Assembly (NCBI RefSeq): GCF_963576675.1
Contig: NC_088910.1
Span: 28,832,531-28,896,530 of the forward strand
Direction: 5' to 3'
Origin: Euphorbia lathyris
Taxonomy: Eukaryota > Streptophyta > Magnoliopsida > Malpighiales > Euphorbiaceae
Length of the DNA: 64,000 nucleotides
In this document: in pieces, positions 1 to 11,484 of the stretch
Layout: each line of letters begins with the position of its first letter
Position numbering within the stretch: position 1 is the first letter of the stretch
The notes under the pieces: model-generated
The model's input: only the letters and a program-made list of their open reading frames with translations
Told to the model about the DNA's origin: nothing
Databases searched by the model: none
Position numbers and translations under genes: made by a program

Positions 1-3000
1 ATGCTGATCATGTGGTCTCGGTACAAGTTGCCATCTGCCATTGTCCAGAAGAGCTTGAATCTCTTCAGACATTGTTGTACGCCATTCTGATTATTTGCTG
101 GCTTTACTGAAGCATGTGGGATCCATTGTGCCATTTGGATGTGTAGCTAAAAGTCCCTCAAACCTTCCTCTTGGCTGAAGAGATGACTGTCGAAGTTGCA
201 TATAATGTTGTCGTGGACCAATCAGCGGTGCATTGCGAGGCCTGGGCCTTTCAGTTGGAATAGGAGCAGGTGGTGCAGTTTCAAGAGGAGGAAAATCTGT
301 TTGTGGCATAATGTTCTCCTCATGAGGTACTACATTCTGTATTTCCGGTGTGGTGATGTTCACAGCATCAACTAATGTGTTAGGATCATTCTGAGGAACA
401 GGTGTTGATGCAGCAGTGACCACTGGCGACAGATATTGAGGTGGAGCTAAAGGAGCACTGTTTATGGATTCGGAGTTGGGAGGAGTAATTGGGGTTCCAG
501 GATGAGGTCCAGAGTGGACAAGTGTGATGGGTTGGGAGTATGGAACCAAGTTAGAAGAAGATACTATAGGGTTGGGATTAGAGAAATTACCTAGATACGG
601 GCCGAGTAGAGATGGTAGTTGACATGATGTGCTTACCCCTGAGTTACTAGATGAAGGTGATGATGCAGTGATTGCTGATGCAGGAAAAACTTCTTCATTG
701 TGCTGCACAAACTTGCAGATGTATATGCGTCAGGTGGCATATTCAAGACATATATCCCCAGAATGATTTTCTGATGGACCAAGGTAGACACATAACTTGG
801 AGCAAAAATCAAATTTGTGCTGATTGTATGGACGAAGAAGGGGGTAGATACCACTGCCAAAAATGCGTAAGGCCTTATAGGCAGGTTGTTTCTTATAGAA
901 CAAGAAATAGGGTGACTTGTTGTTTAGGATTTTGATGGGTAAGTAGTTAATTAGCCTAATGCTGTGTATCATGACATAGTTCCAAAATTTTAAAGGTAAA
1001 GATGCATTGGCTAGCAAAGTAAGGCAAGTATCAACGACATGTCTAATTTTTCTCTCAGCTATACCGTTTTGTGCATGAGTGTGAGGGCATGCAATCTTGT
1101 GTATAATGCCATGTCGTTTGAAAAAAGGTTGTAGTTTTTGAAACTCCCCCCCAAGATCAGAGTAAATGTTCTTAACCCTTGCACTATACTGATTAGAGAT
1201 CATGGCATAAAAATCACAGAAGGTTGAAAAAACATCACTCTTATTCTTTAAACAAGAAACCCATCCAAATCTAGTGAATTCATCAATGATTATTAAAAAG
1301 TAACAGTGGCCAAGACAAGAAACAACTTGAGTTGGCCCCCAAACATCCAGATGTAAGTTTTCAAAAGTAAATGTGCTAGAGCGACTAATAGATGGTAAAG
1401 AGCTTCTAGCAAGCTTGCCTAATGGATAAAAAGAACAATTGCTAACTGGTTTTGAAGACGATAGATTGTTTCCTTTGAGAATTGAGCTGACTGTCTGATT
1501 CTGACAATGTCCAAGCCGTGCATGCCACCTTTCAGAAGACACCTTCTCTCCAACTAGCGCCTCCTTCAGGGTGGGTGTAAGCACATAAAGCCCATCTTTA
1601 CTCGGGCCCCGTAACAGGATTTCCCCAGTTGTTTGGTCCTTCACAAGAAAATGGTTAGGCCAAAATTCAAAGAAACATGAGTTGTCACGGGTAAATTTTT
1701 GAACAGATAATAAAGATTTGGTAAGCTTGGGAACAAGTAGGGCATCATTAATTTTCAAATTATTGATATTTGAATTTCCAAAGTGAGAAATTTGCAAACC
1801 TTGACCATTGCCAAACTGAACTGTATCATATCCTGGGTATGGTTGCATTTGATGAAGTTGAGTCGGATTTGCCGTCATGTGATTGGTTGCTCCTGTATCT
1901 GGGTACCACGGCTGATTAGGACCCATGAATGGATTCGGTGGTTGTTGCCATGCCATGTGCGCTTGTGGTCCAGGATTGTATTGTGCTCTTGAATTGTTCT
2001 TTGGTCTTTTGTACTTGTCAGCCCAGTGGCTTGGATCACCACAATTGTAGCACTTGCCACTCCTTCTCTTCTTTGGATTCTGCTTCTTTGAGTGATTTGT
2101 TTCCATGGTGGAGACATTGGCCTCCCGGTGTGCTGATACACCCTCGGGCTGAAGCAGAGTTGTCTTTCTGGTTGATTGAATCATGCCCTCAACTATCTTC
2201 AAGCTATGCAAAATCTCTTGATAGTTGATGTTTGTACCGCGCTGAGTTACAAGATTTTGGACAGTGGAGCGATACTCTTCTGCCAAACCTTTGTAAAGAA
2301 CTGACGGTAGTAGATGTCGAGGATAAGGATTCCTTGAGGCAGCCAGATCATCAAAGATGGACTTCACTTTTTGCATATACACAGTGACAGACATTCCTCC
2401 TTGCTCAAGTTCATGCAGTTCGACTCCCATCTGAAACTGCTTGTTGCCTGTAATAAGCCCGTAGGCATCCTCTAAGGCTAGCCAAATATCATGTGAATAT
2501 TTGAGATATGCAATCTCAGAAAACACCTCTTCGGTGATTGAATTTAGGAGCAAAGTCCTAACCACATTTTCTACATCATCCCATTGAATAAAAGATGGAT
2601 TTATGATTAAATCCGCAGCTGATGTCACAAAACCTGTTCTAGGAATAAATTTGGGTGGGGGTGGTGTTGAACTAAGAATGTGAGGAAGAAGATGATAGGT
2701 TTGAAGGGTAGATTCCATGGACATTCTCCATGCTTTATAGTTGTTCGGGGTTAATTTGATGTTAATATTGATGTTTGTGGGTGGTTGTCTTGGTTGTTCA
2801 ACATGAGTGGGTATAGGTTCTGGATGGACAGGATTGTTTGTATTATGAGGGATGGATGAGGAAATAAAATTGTGTCTAACATTGGTTGACGGTGCATCAA
2901 CAGTGTTGTGAAAAGAATTTGAGAAGAAAGATGGTGAGGGATCATGGGATAATTGAGTATTGTAACAAAATGGTGAAGTCTGAGATTCAGAAATAACCTG

Positions 3001-3945
3001 ATGTGTGTTACTGGCTTCAGCCATCTGATACGCTGCTAGGGCAGCAAGAACTGATGGAGAAAATAGAGTTGGAGGAGTCGAGGATTGTTGAGTTCGTGTA
3101 GGCAGAACGGCTGCCTGATATGCCGTAATGGCGACTAGCACCGCAGCATGTGCGTCAGACATTATCGGTGGTGGTGGCTTTGCGGTTTGCATAGGAGCCG
3201 CGGAAGGAAGACGGGTCGCGGGTTGAACAGGAGCCGTTGTTGCCGTTGGGCGCGCTAATGGCGGGCGGGTGCTAGCCGCTTGGAACGCGAGAAGCGCAGC
3301 TTCCACTTCCGGGGCCAGCGAGGTCGCCGCGGCTGTTACAGTTTGATTTTGCACAACCTGCACAGACTCCCTCCCAGCCATAGTCGTCGGAGGTGTCGTA
3401 GTGGGCGCACGGGCGCTGGCCGCCTGAAACGCATGGAGCGCAGCCTGAACTTCTGGAGACAGCAAGGTCGTCGTGCCTGTTGCGGTTGAATTTTGCGCAA
3501 CCTGCGCAGACGGACCCGCAGCCGCAGACGTCGAGGGTGCCGCAGTGGGCGCACGGGCGCTGGCCGCCAGATATGTGTGTAGCGCATCGCGGACATCCGT
3601 CGGAAAAAAGTCGCCCACCGTCTTCTCTTGTGGCGGAACTGTTGCGGCAGGATTGGCGGCGGTGGTGGCTAGAAATTCAGATTCTCTGGTGACGAATGGT
3701 GAGGTGAACCTCCAACCCGACGATGCAAACGACCCTCCGAGGGCGTCATTCGCGTTCCGAGCAGCCGCGGAATCAGAAGCCGCGTTTGGTGCGATGGTGA
3801 CGGCAGCGACGCCGGCGGCGGCGGCGGAGGCAGCGGCATTTGCGGCGGTGTTGGCAGCGATGGAAGCTTTGTATTGAGAATAGGTTGGGGATTGAGGATG
3901 ATCAGAAGATTCAGAAGATGCGGAAGTTGATACTACTGATACCAT
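1..3945 (-). pseudogene. Copia Gag-Pol polyprotein, interrupted by two in-frame stops
   Basis: I chose the ATG at 3945, which spans the LTR/PBS boundary, over the ATG at 4008 inside the LTR. An Ala-rich, internally repeated N-terminal region (about 3850-3000) comes before a Gag domain (about 2750-2200). The zinc knuckle near 2050 reads CYNCGDPSHWADKYK; its last Cys is Tyr. The protease motif is DTGATNH (about 1890). In the GAG-pre-integrase, WHARLGH (about 1530) is intact but the CxxC pair reads CSFY (about 1430). The integrase D, D and E residues (LDVWGP, YSDLGGEF, NGIAERK) are present. TGA at 730-732 and TAA at 91-93 interrupt an otherwise continuous frame, which carries on into RT (WRTTMSEEI, then WQLVPRP). 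The stops fit CGA to TGA and CAA to TAA. Confidence 0.9.
3936..3944 (-). other. Primer-binding site (initiator tRNA-Met type)
   Basis: The minus strand reads TGGTATCAG directly after the LTR terminus. This matches the start of the usual plant copia PBS, complementary to the 3' end of initiator tRNA-Met. The match stops after nine bases (the usual continuation is AGC). The site lies inside the reading frame of the polyprotein. Confidence 0.75.
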
Positions 3946-4208
3946 GTTGAATGAATAATTTGATAAAGGGATGATTATGGAGATAGAGAGAGATAAGTAA
4001 TAACACACTAATTGATTTGAATCACCTTAATGATTTTGGCTCAGATGCCTTGTATTTATAGTGAGTCAATAGTAGTTTATATAGGAATACAATACATAAG
4101 TATAGTCGTATTGAAACTCTACCTAGCTAGGAATATAGACAGATTGAAACTCTAACTAGATAGGAATCTATTTACAGAGATAATTAGAATATTATATTAT
4201 CTCTAACA
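3945..4208 (-). repeat. 5' LTR of the copia element
   Basis: On the minus strand the LTR starts TGTTAGAG and ends TTCAACA, followed directly by a plant-type primer-binding site. It is about 264 bp and contains a TATA box. The mate LTR is outside the window, so the left boundary rests on the TG start and the right one on the PBS. The expected 5-bp target duplication would be 4209-4213, but it cannot be compared here. Confidence 0.8.
4052..4061 (-). promoter_or_regulatory. TATA box of the copia LTR
   Basis: The minus strand reads CTATAAATAC about 110 nt upstream of the LTR end, in the U3/R position expected for the LTR promoter. Confidence 0.6.
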
Positions 4209-4978
4209 CTACTATCATTTAAGAGGCTCTACCGTCATCATATCATAGATTCAATATCAAGGTTGAAGATTTGTTTTTTTATCTGACAAATATGATATGA
4301 ACCCGATAATTGCAAACTCTAATTATATAAAACCCAACAGTGAAACTCCATGAGTGCGAAAACATGATGTAGATAGTAATTTAAACATGCATGGTGTTAT
4401 TTTCCTCAAATGTATGGTGACTTTGAAAAAGGTTAGAAACAAGGAATGTGGTCATGACATTGACTATATGTGTCTTTTCTTTCTTTTAAATAGAAAAAAT
4501 AAAAATGGCAATATTAGAATTAAAGTAGTATATGACTTCTTTTCTGGAAAAAAATTAAAAATAGAAGTTGGATATGGTGGGACTGGACCTACCTATTGTG
4601 AAGAATGGAATCCGATAATCACTCGGAAGTTGACTGTGAACTCCATTTTCATGCCACCGCCGATCGACTTCTGTTCTGTTCTGTTCTGGCCCCATACATA
4701 ATGAAGGATAAAGCTTTCTTTTCTTTTCAAATAGTGAGGAACCCAAAGTGAGCATTACTAAGATCCCACTATACATATATCAACTGCTTTCGACCCTTAA
4801 TTTTTGTCATGTCATGTCATATCTTTCATCTTCTACAAATCGGAAGACTTTCTATTATACTTCGTGATATTATATTCGATCAATAAATAAAAATATACAT
4901 ATTATTTGATTGGAAAATGATTGATCTTAAGAATAAAATTGGATAAATGATACAAAAGTATTGGTAGGATATATTGCG
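4209..4978. other. Intergenic stretch, no gene recognised
   Basis: AT-rich sequence between two copia remnants. A 115-codon open frame at 4354-4701 resembles nothing I know and looks like chance. The 3' LTR of the remnant at 4979-6480 would be expected here, but I could not delimit it. Confidence 0.5.
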
Positions 4979-6480
4979 TCATGAGTATAGTAGAATTTCT
5001 GATTTATTATATATGAATAAACAATTAATCTCCAATTGTTGAAAAAACGAACTGAATGCAGGCTTGTGAAGTGATTTAGTGAAGCAGTCTGCTAGTTGAT
5101 CTTTAAAATGGACTAGTAAGAGATTAACAATCCTAGTTTGAACTTTATTTCGAATGAGATGGCAATATATCTCGATGTGTTTCATGTGCTCATAAAAGCA
5201 TGCATTGTGTATTACAATACAATATAGCTAGTTTGTGGATGTGGGGTTGAAACATCTTTCAGCAAATACAACAACTATTGTATTTTGCATGTAATAGATG
5301 ACATTGATCGGTATTCAGCTTCTGTTGAAGAACCACTGACGGTGTTTTGCCTTTTAGACTTCCACGAAACTAATGAGTCTCCAAGAAAAATGCTATAACT
5401 TGTGACCGACTTCCTTGCTCTTTAGAGTTGGCTCAATCACTAAAACCTCAAATTTCAATAGCTGGATTTGATGGAAAAAATTCCTTAAGTTGGATGTAAT
5501 TTAAGATACCTAAATATCATGTGGGCTGCTACAAGATGTTTTTCAGTAGGATTCTGCAAAAATTGACAATTGTTGCACAGAAAAATACTCTATCTGGACG
5601 AGTGTTAGTTAAATACAACAATTTTCCTATTAATCTCTTGTACCTTGTAATATCTTTTAACGATGACATAATTCGTTATATTAAGCTCATCCATACAAAT
5701 AAGAGTGGAATATGGTTTTGCTACAAGAAAACCATATTCAACAAGCAAATCAAGGTTGTACTTCCTTTGATAAAGTAAAATTCCTACTGAAGTTCTAGAA
5801 ACCTCAAGTCTAGAATACATTTTAATTTTCCTAAATCTTGATGCTAAAACATTCATGTAGATAATTTTTAACTTTCTGAATTTATTATTTATCTTAGCTA
5901 GCTAAAATTATGTCATCTACATAAGCAGCCAAGGCAATAAAAGACTACCCAGTACCTTTTGGTAATAAGGATGGATCAGAAACGGACTGACTAAAGCCTG
6001 ATCAAACTATAACATGAGTTAACTTACTATTTTATTACCTATTGGCTTGTTTTAAGCCATACAAAGACTTAGTCAGCCTACAAACATTTCCAACAACATC
6101 AGTTACAATGTCTTGAGGCAATTGCATTCATATTTCTTCATGTAAATCCCCATGAAGGAAGGCATTATTGATGTTTAATTGTTCTAAATGTCAATATTTA
6201 GTGGTTGCTAAAGTAAGTAGAACTTTAATAGTGGTTACCTTAGCAACATGGGAAAAGGTTTCAATGTAGTCTATACCACTTTGCAAGGTATACTCTTTAG
6301 TAACTAACCTGGCCTTGTAACGTTCTATAGACCTATCTCTTTTTCTTTTAATCTTAGAAAACCCACCTACAATCTATCGATTGTTTTTCTTCAGGCAAAG
6401 AACAAATTACCCAAATCTAGTGGTTTGTCCAATTTATAAACATAGGTACATTGTTTAAAAACTTGCAAATAAGGTCAGCA
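4979..6480 (-). pseudogene. Copia reverse transcriptase-RNase H remnant
   Basis: Read from 6480 down, the translated pieces follow the copia RT order across several frames and stops. First comes a SIERYKARLVTKEYT segment (about 6340-6290), then IDYIETFSHVAKVT (about 6270-6235). LNINNAFLHGDL (about 6175-6140) is the DVNNAFLHG block. CRLTKSLYGLKQA follows near 6060. An LEVSRTSVGILLYQRKYNLD block (about 5800-5740) and an RNase H tail with KHIEIYCHLIRNKVQ and DQLADCFTKSL (5185-5060) complete it. Frameshifts and stops are frequent, so the copy is old. It has the same orientation as the element at 1-4208 but lies upstream of that element's LTR, so it is a separate insertion. Confidence 0.85.
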
Positions 6481-7470
6481 GTTGACCTGAACAACTTCGA
6501 GACAAAGTTGTTCCACTTTGGAAAAGATTCAGACGTCGCAGAAAGCTATCTAGAAGACTTTACCATAAGTAGAGAGACAATCTGACGCATACCGACCGGA
6601 AATACCTGCCACCTAAATCAGACAGAAAAGGCAACGTTCTCATTGACCGAAGACACTGAGTACTGACGAGTGAAAGCCACAACAAGCCGTTCCCTCCAAC
6701 GGTTATTTTGAAATTCGAAATAACCGGTGCCTCATATGTCACTATAAATAGGCCTCTCATTTACTTCATTTGGTGCAGATTTTTATCAAGTCGCAACGCT
6801 GACCAAATTGCTACTTGAAGTTTTGTGCCAAAAGCAAAGCAAAGAAATCTTACACTCACTCTTATTTTGTGTAAAAGTCTAGATTGTAAATCATCTAAAG
6901 TATTCTCTGTAGTTAGAACAAAATCTTTATCATTTCTAGAGATTAGAAGGAGATACTGAGTTGCTCGGTTATAGCACTCAGTGGTAGAAATAGGATATAG
7001 AGAAAGGTACTTTGTATACTCACTCACTATTGTAAGAGGTTTGTGCTCTACCTGAAAGAGCTCAGTAGTGGATTAAAGCTCGGAAGGATTCCAGGGACTG
7101 GACGTAGGCAGGAGGCCGAACCAGGATAAATCTACTGAGTAACATTTTTTAAACTCTTAACTCCTTATCTGCTTGCTTTGAATTGTGCCTCGTAAAACGT
7201 TAAAATCTATATACTGAGTTGTGTGGCTTGAGTACTAAGTTCAGGAATAGACTTTAGTGCTATCTCCTGACTCAACGATGGAAACAGCCTTAGATACCAG
7301 TTAACTAAAGCTGCCTCTTATCTTACTCAGCACCACTGTGCTAAACGACTAAGTGAAAAGTCTTAGTTGGATAAAAAGAAAGTCAGCTTAAACGAGAAAT
7401 TTTTTAAATAGTTCCTAACTCCCCCTTGGAACTAATTCTCTCACGTTACACGAGACCAACATATTCCTTG
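6481..7470 (+). repeat. Probable degraded copia (Sirevirus-like) LTR
   Basis: A TATA box (CACTATAAATAG near 6741) is followed by a long transcribed-looking region, then a stretch near 7090-7130 (gactggacgtaggcaggagg, then gccgaaccaggataaat). I associate that stretch with the 3' part of Sirevirus-type copia LTRs. A CT-rich terminus with acgagaccaaca near 7450 resembles the end of such LTRs, but a clear PBS does not follow. No coding region. The boundaries are approximate. Confidence 0.45.
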
Positions 7471-7980
7471 GGAAAAAACACGAGAGTAAGAAATGGCTCA
7501 TCAGCATTATACCACGCCACGTGGCATGGCATAGGATACGCTATATGTTATGACATGCGTCAAAATGGAGTTGAATGGGTAGGACTCGACATCCATTCTC
7601 CACCTATGGACATCTGCCCTCACATCTCTTCTGAAACGGTCTCAAAGGAACTCAATGGGTATTGCCATTAATAATCTTAAAGACAGGAACATACGAACTC
7701 AAAGAACAATCAATAACCATTAAAAAACATGGATTGGATGATTGTTCGAATATAGCATCATCAATGCTCAAAGGTTACAGAAATCTGTATAAATATCTCA
7801 ATCCTAAAGTTCTAGGTATGCTTACTAATTCCTGAGGAGAGCTCTTGTTATTATTCTTGATATTCTCAAATACTTAATTGACTTTGGTATTTGAGTTTTC
7901 CCCGCCGATCCGAGCGGAACCTTATAATAAAGGATTCCGATCAAGAATATTTCACATAAATAACAGAGATAAATTATAAT
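7471..7980 (+). repeat. LTR-like fragment, gypsy type
   Basis: There is a TATA-like tgtataaatatc near 7786. About 100 nt later a segment reads attgactttggtatttgag, then a CG-rich stretch (ccccgccgatccgagcgg). This resembles the terminus of Tat/Ogre-type gypsy LTRs, where a GACTT-GG-(A/C)T-GAG block precedes the LTR end. A similar block occurs at 36560-36585. No coding sequence, and the ends are not defined. Confidence 0.35.
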
Positions 7981-9775
7981 ATTTTTTTGACGGAATGTTT
8001 GAGTTTGCTAACCGCGCAAACTACAAACTAGAAACTCATATTTACTGATTTTAAAATCATGAAACTATATTTAAAAAAGGTCCACTTACATTTTATTGTT
8101 GTACTTTTCTTAGCAATAATAGTCTTTATTCAAAAAAAAAAAACAATAATACACTTGCTTCGGCCTAAAATTTTAATTTTTATTTAGTTTTTCTCATTCA
8201 ATTAAGAAATAACTAAATTTAATTAAATTAATTTTTTTAAAATATATATATTTAAAAGCTAATATAAAAGTATATTTCAAAAAATCTAGATATAAAACCT
8301 CTAAAATATTGAAACTGGACATGCTTTGATTATTAATTTTATCCAGGCATGAAGACCAAATTTACTCTTAATTAACATTTTAAAGAAAGCTTATATTTAG
8401 TTTTAATGTATAAAATAGTGTAACTTTAATCCTAACATCTCCAAATAAGATCAATTTTAGTTTTATATTATCAAAAATTAGAAAATTGGTTTAATTGTCA
8501 CTTTAGACCTTTGAAATATCAATTATATCTAACATATATTTAGTATATTACTAACAAAAATATAAAAAAAATTATTAAAATGCTAACAACTAAGTCTGTT
8601 ACATATAAGTTAATCATAATTTTTTTTGTCATGACTGTTTAAAATATTTACTATGTTATTAATATAGTTATAGAAAACTAACAAAAAAAATGTATAAAAC
8701 TGTTTTAGCTTATTGATAAATTTATTTAGAATGTACAATCCAAACCAGTATTTTCAAATTTTTTATAGCGTAATTTTAAAAAAAAAAATTGATTTTACTT
8801 AAAAATATTAAGATTAAATTTTTCATACGTCTAGGTTAAATATATACTTTTAAAACTTTAGGTAAATTCTATATATAAATTGAGATATTGCGCATGAAAG
8901 TAGGGGACATGATATGGCCTCTCACTCAACAGAAATGAAGGGATAGTGTCCCACTTTTGGTAGACATTCCATTCCATGGAAGATAAAAATAACTTTAGAA
9001 ACATCTCTTAATTAATACTACTATTACAATTGATTAATTATGCCCACGTGTGTCATCATCATCATTCTATCGTACGTGGTAGACCAAATTATTTTATCAC
9101 TTTCACGTGCTTTAGGCCCAAGCCCATCCATATTTAATTTTTTAAATTAAAAAACAATTACATGAAAATTCAAATTTTAAAAGATTATCTTTAAATATAT
9201 TAAATAATAATTTAAAGTATATCGAATTAAATAAAATATTATTTTAATATATTTTAAATAATTTAAATTATATTAAAAACTCGAGTTTATAAATTAAAAA
9301 TTTATAATATATCTCTGTAAAAAATTTATAATATATTTTTTAAAATTTAAAATTTATAAACTGCGATTTAAATTTTCTAATTAGAATATAAAAATAAATT
9401 TTATTTTTTGATATATAAAAAATAATGACATATTGAGAATTTTAATAAAATGATTTAATTGTATTTTAAAAAATTAAGAAAATTGAATTTAGAAACTATT
9501 TTTTCTTTAGTAAGTGATAGTAGCACAAAGAAAAGGGGGGTAAAAATCCCAAATTGAAAATAATAGAGATTGATAAAGCAAGTGGCGAATCTTTTGACTC
9601 TTGTGCATACGGGCTTGGATTAAACATTTCTTAAATGTATTTAATGATTATGATGCTTTGCTTATTGGCAAAAGAAAAAAAAATGGATTTTTTTCTTTTT
9701 ATCTATTGAAGTCTCATCTTTCAATTTAACATGTTAAATTCTCAATAATTATAATTGTTTAATAATTAGTTAAAT
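7981..9775. other. AT-rich intergenic DNA, no gene seen
   Basis: Very AT-rich sequence with long A and T runs. No open frame of note, no LTR or TIR that I can delimit, and no RNA gene. Confidence 0.6.
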
Positions 9776-10060
9776 ATTTTTTTTGGTAGACGGGGAAGGC
9801 ACAAGGCCCAACAAACAAACAGAAAAGACACTAAACACAAACAGTTATACTAAACATTAACCTTCTACTATCTTCAGCCAGTATCGTCTGGAAGCCTGTA
9901 GGAGGCACATCAAACTCATGATGGCTCAAGGAGCAAGAACTTACGAAGTTCGCCAACCAGTCTACGGCGTGGTTTCCCTCTCTGTAGGTGTGGACAAAAC
10001 TAACCGACCAATCTCTATCTCCAATCTCAAGGCATCGGACCATCAGTTAAATGGAGGAAA
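9776..10060 (-). mobile_element. 3' end of an L1-type LINE (RNase H tail)
   Basis: The minus-strand frame 10043-9831 contains the end of a plant LINE RNase H domain: a VHTYREGNHAVDWLANF block (the usual form has REGN-x-x-AD-x-LA), then DVPPTG and a C-terminal LAED. After the stop comes a short 3' UTR and an A run (T run at about 9777-9784 on the plus strand), which fits 3'-end insertion by target-primed reverse transcription. The 5' side is truncated near 10060. Confidence 0.7.
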
Positions 10061-10658
10061 TTGTGTTAAAATAGTGTCATACTATATTCTATTTTTATTT
10101 GAAATTGCGTTTTCTACTATTACAAAATTGGTTTTTATAATTTCTTTATGATATTTTTTACCAATTTCATCAATTGATCATTAGATTTTCTTCTCTTTAA
10201 AGTTTTAGTTTTCTATTTGATTATGAAGAATGAAGATTGTCTTCCTTTTTCCTTCTTGCATCATTCTACTTTTTTTCTTTTTTTTTTTTTTCTGTGTTCA
10301 ATTGGATTGCATATATTTTATCGGATCTCTTAATCTGATTCAATTGCATTTATTGTTTATTATCTTTTCATTTGTAACATTTTCTGTTTTAGCAAGAGCA
10401 TATAAGAAGACATATCACAGCCACTTATAAATGGAGAAAGAATAAAACTATAAATAAAGAAAAAACTAACAAATCTATCATAATAGATCAATCAAAAAAA
10501 ATTATCAAATAAAGAAAAAGCACAAAGCAAACTAATAGTATTTATACTTCCTATTAGATTTATAATTAATAAATCAAGTAGGATTTAGAATAACTAATTA
10601 TTCTCCGATAAATAAATAAATAAATATATATATATATATAAAGTTACTTTCTAATATA
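10061..10658. other. AT-rich intergenic DNA with T runs, no gene seen
   Basis: Simple AT-rich DNA, including a T run near 10270-10290 and a short (TA)n near 10626-10640, just before the left target duplication of the Tat element. Nothing coding recognised. Confidence 0.6.
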
Positions 10659-10663
10659 AATAC

Positions 10664-10963
10664 TAATTAGGGAATGAACTACAGTGATCCGGGCAGCTTT
10701 CGGGGGTTCTCGTGGCTCTCGGATATCGTCTCTGCGCGGGGAGCGGTCCCTGTGAACACGCCGACGATCAAGACAGTTAGATGTTCGAGATGATTACTAA
10801 AGGAAATAATCGAAGAGCTTAGAGGGTACCCGATTGTGTAGTGAGTGAGAATGTCCCTTTACCTTTCCTATGTTGGAGGTATTTATAGTGAGCTGAGATG
10901 GCTTAGTGGGCCTTGTCCCTTGGGCCTTTGGGCCTTGTTGGGCCTTTGTGATATTCCGAATCA
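10664..10963 (-). repeat. 3' LTR of the Tat element
   Basis: 300 bp, matching 30745-31038 with about ten substitutions by eye, nearly all transitions. On the minus strand it starts TGATTCGG and ends CCCTAATTA, so the canonical terminal CA is TA in both copies. A polypurine tract lies on its internal side at 10964-10980. Confidence 0.85.
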
Positions 10964-10980
10964 AGTAGTCCCTCCCGCGA
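10964..10980 (-). other. Polypurine tract of the Tat element
   Basis: The minus strand reads GCGGGAGGGACTACT directly upstream of the 3' LTR start. This is the expected place and composition of the plus-strand priming site. Confidence 0.55.
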
Positions 10981-11210
10981 ACAGGCATGGCGAGCATTGC
11001 ATGCGAGCGGTGGAGCGAGTATTATAAAACGACGTGGTTGAGTAGTGAAACGTAGGCGGTTCGAATATTACTGAAGAGACTCCTCAATTTCCACGCCTTG
11101 GCCTTTAGGGCTATCGTTGTAGCATTAAATGTGACATTTATTTCTTGTTTGCACGCGCCGCCAGATACCTTGGATGGAGTGCCTTGCCGGCGCTTTTACT
11201 TTTGGGTTTA

Positions 11211-11220
11211 GTATAAATAC
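11211..11220 (+). promoter_or_regulatory. TATA box upstream of the first antisense gene
   Basis: The plus strand reads GTATAAATAC, just inside the element and about 265 nt before the ATG at 11485. It points in the direction of the antisense gene, away from the LTR promoter. Confidence 0.55.
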
Positions 11221-11484
11221 TTGGAGAATGATTTCTTTTTATTTCCTGCTGTCTATTCTTCTTGGCGTAACTTCTCTTCCAATTTGGATTCCAAACTTGC
11301 GAAAGTCGGCTGCCGCTCCGTGGAGTTCAACCGTCCTTAGGTTGGAGTGTCCGGGATTTTAGTGCTTCTCGTGCTATCCGGTGAAGGCTCTTTCTGGCCG
11401 TTTCTCCTCTTGCTTTTTGCGAAGGTCAGTCAAACCTTCTTCTTTCTGCTTTTGCTTTACTATTTTCTTTGGGGGAGAGGGAGT

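Larger units (their letters stand above)
1..4208 (-). mobile_element. Ty1/copia LTR retrotransposon, 5' part, cut by the window edge
   Basis: The element is read from 4208 down to 1. In order it has a 5' LTR, a primer-binding site, Gag with a zinc knuckle, aspartic protease, GAG-pre-integrase, integrase core, a Pro/Ser-rich linker and the first residues of reverse transcriptase. Integrase ahead of RT is the copia order. The rest of RT, RNase H and the 3' LTR lie beyond position 1. The polyprotein is one reading frame broken by in-frame stops, so this copy is not autonomous. Confidence 0.93.

Noticed and set aside
3473..3877. 134-codon plus-strand frame
   Set aside because: It is the mirror of the GC-rich Ala-repeat region of copia Gag; low-complexity antisense shadow with no independent support.
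3945..4008. Copia protein starting at the ATG at 4008
   Set aside because: That ATG lies inside the LTR, about 45 nt after the TATA box, so probably close to or upstream of the RNA start. The ATG at 3945 next to the PBS is more plausible.
4354..4701. 115-codon plus-strand frame
   Set aside because: No recognisable motif, no splice or promoter context, and AT-rich composition like its surroundings.
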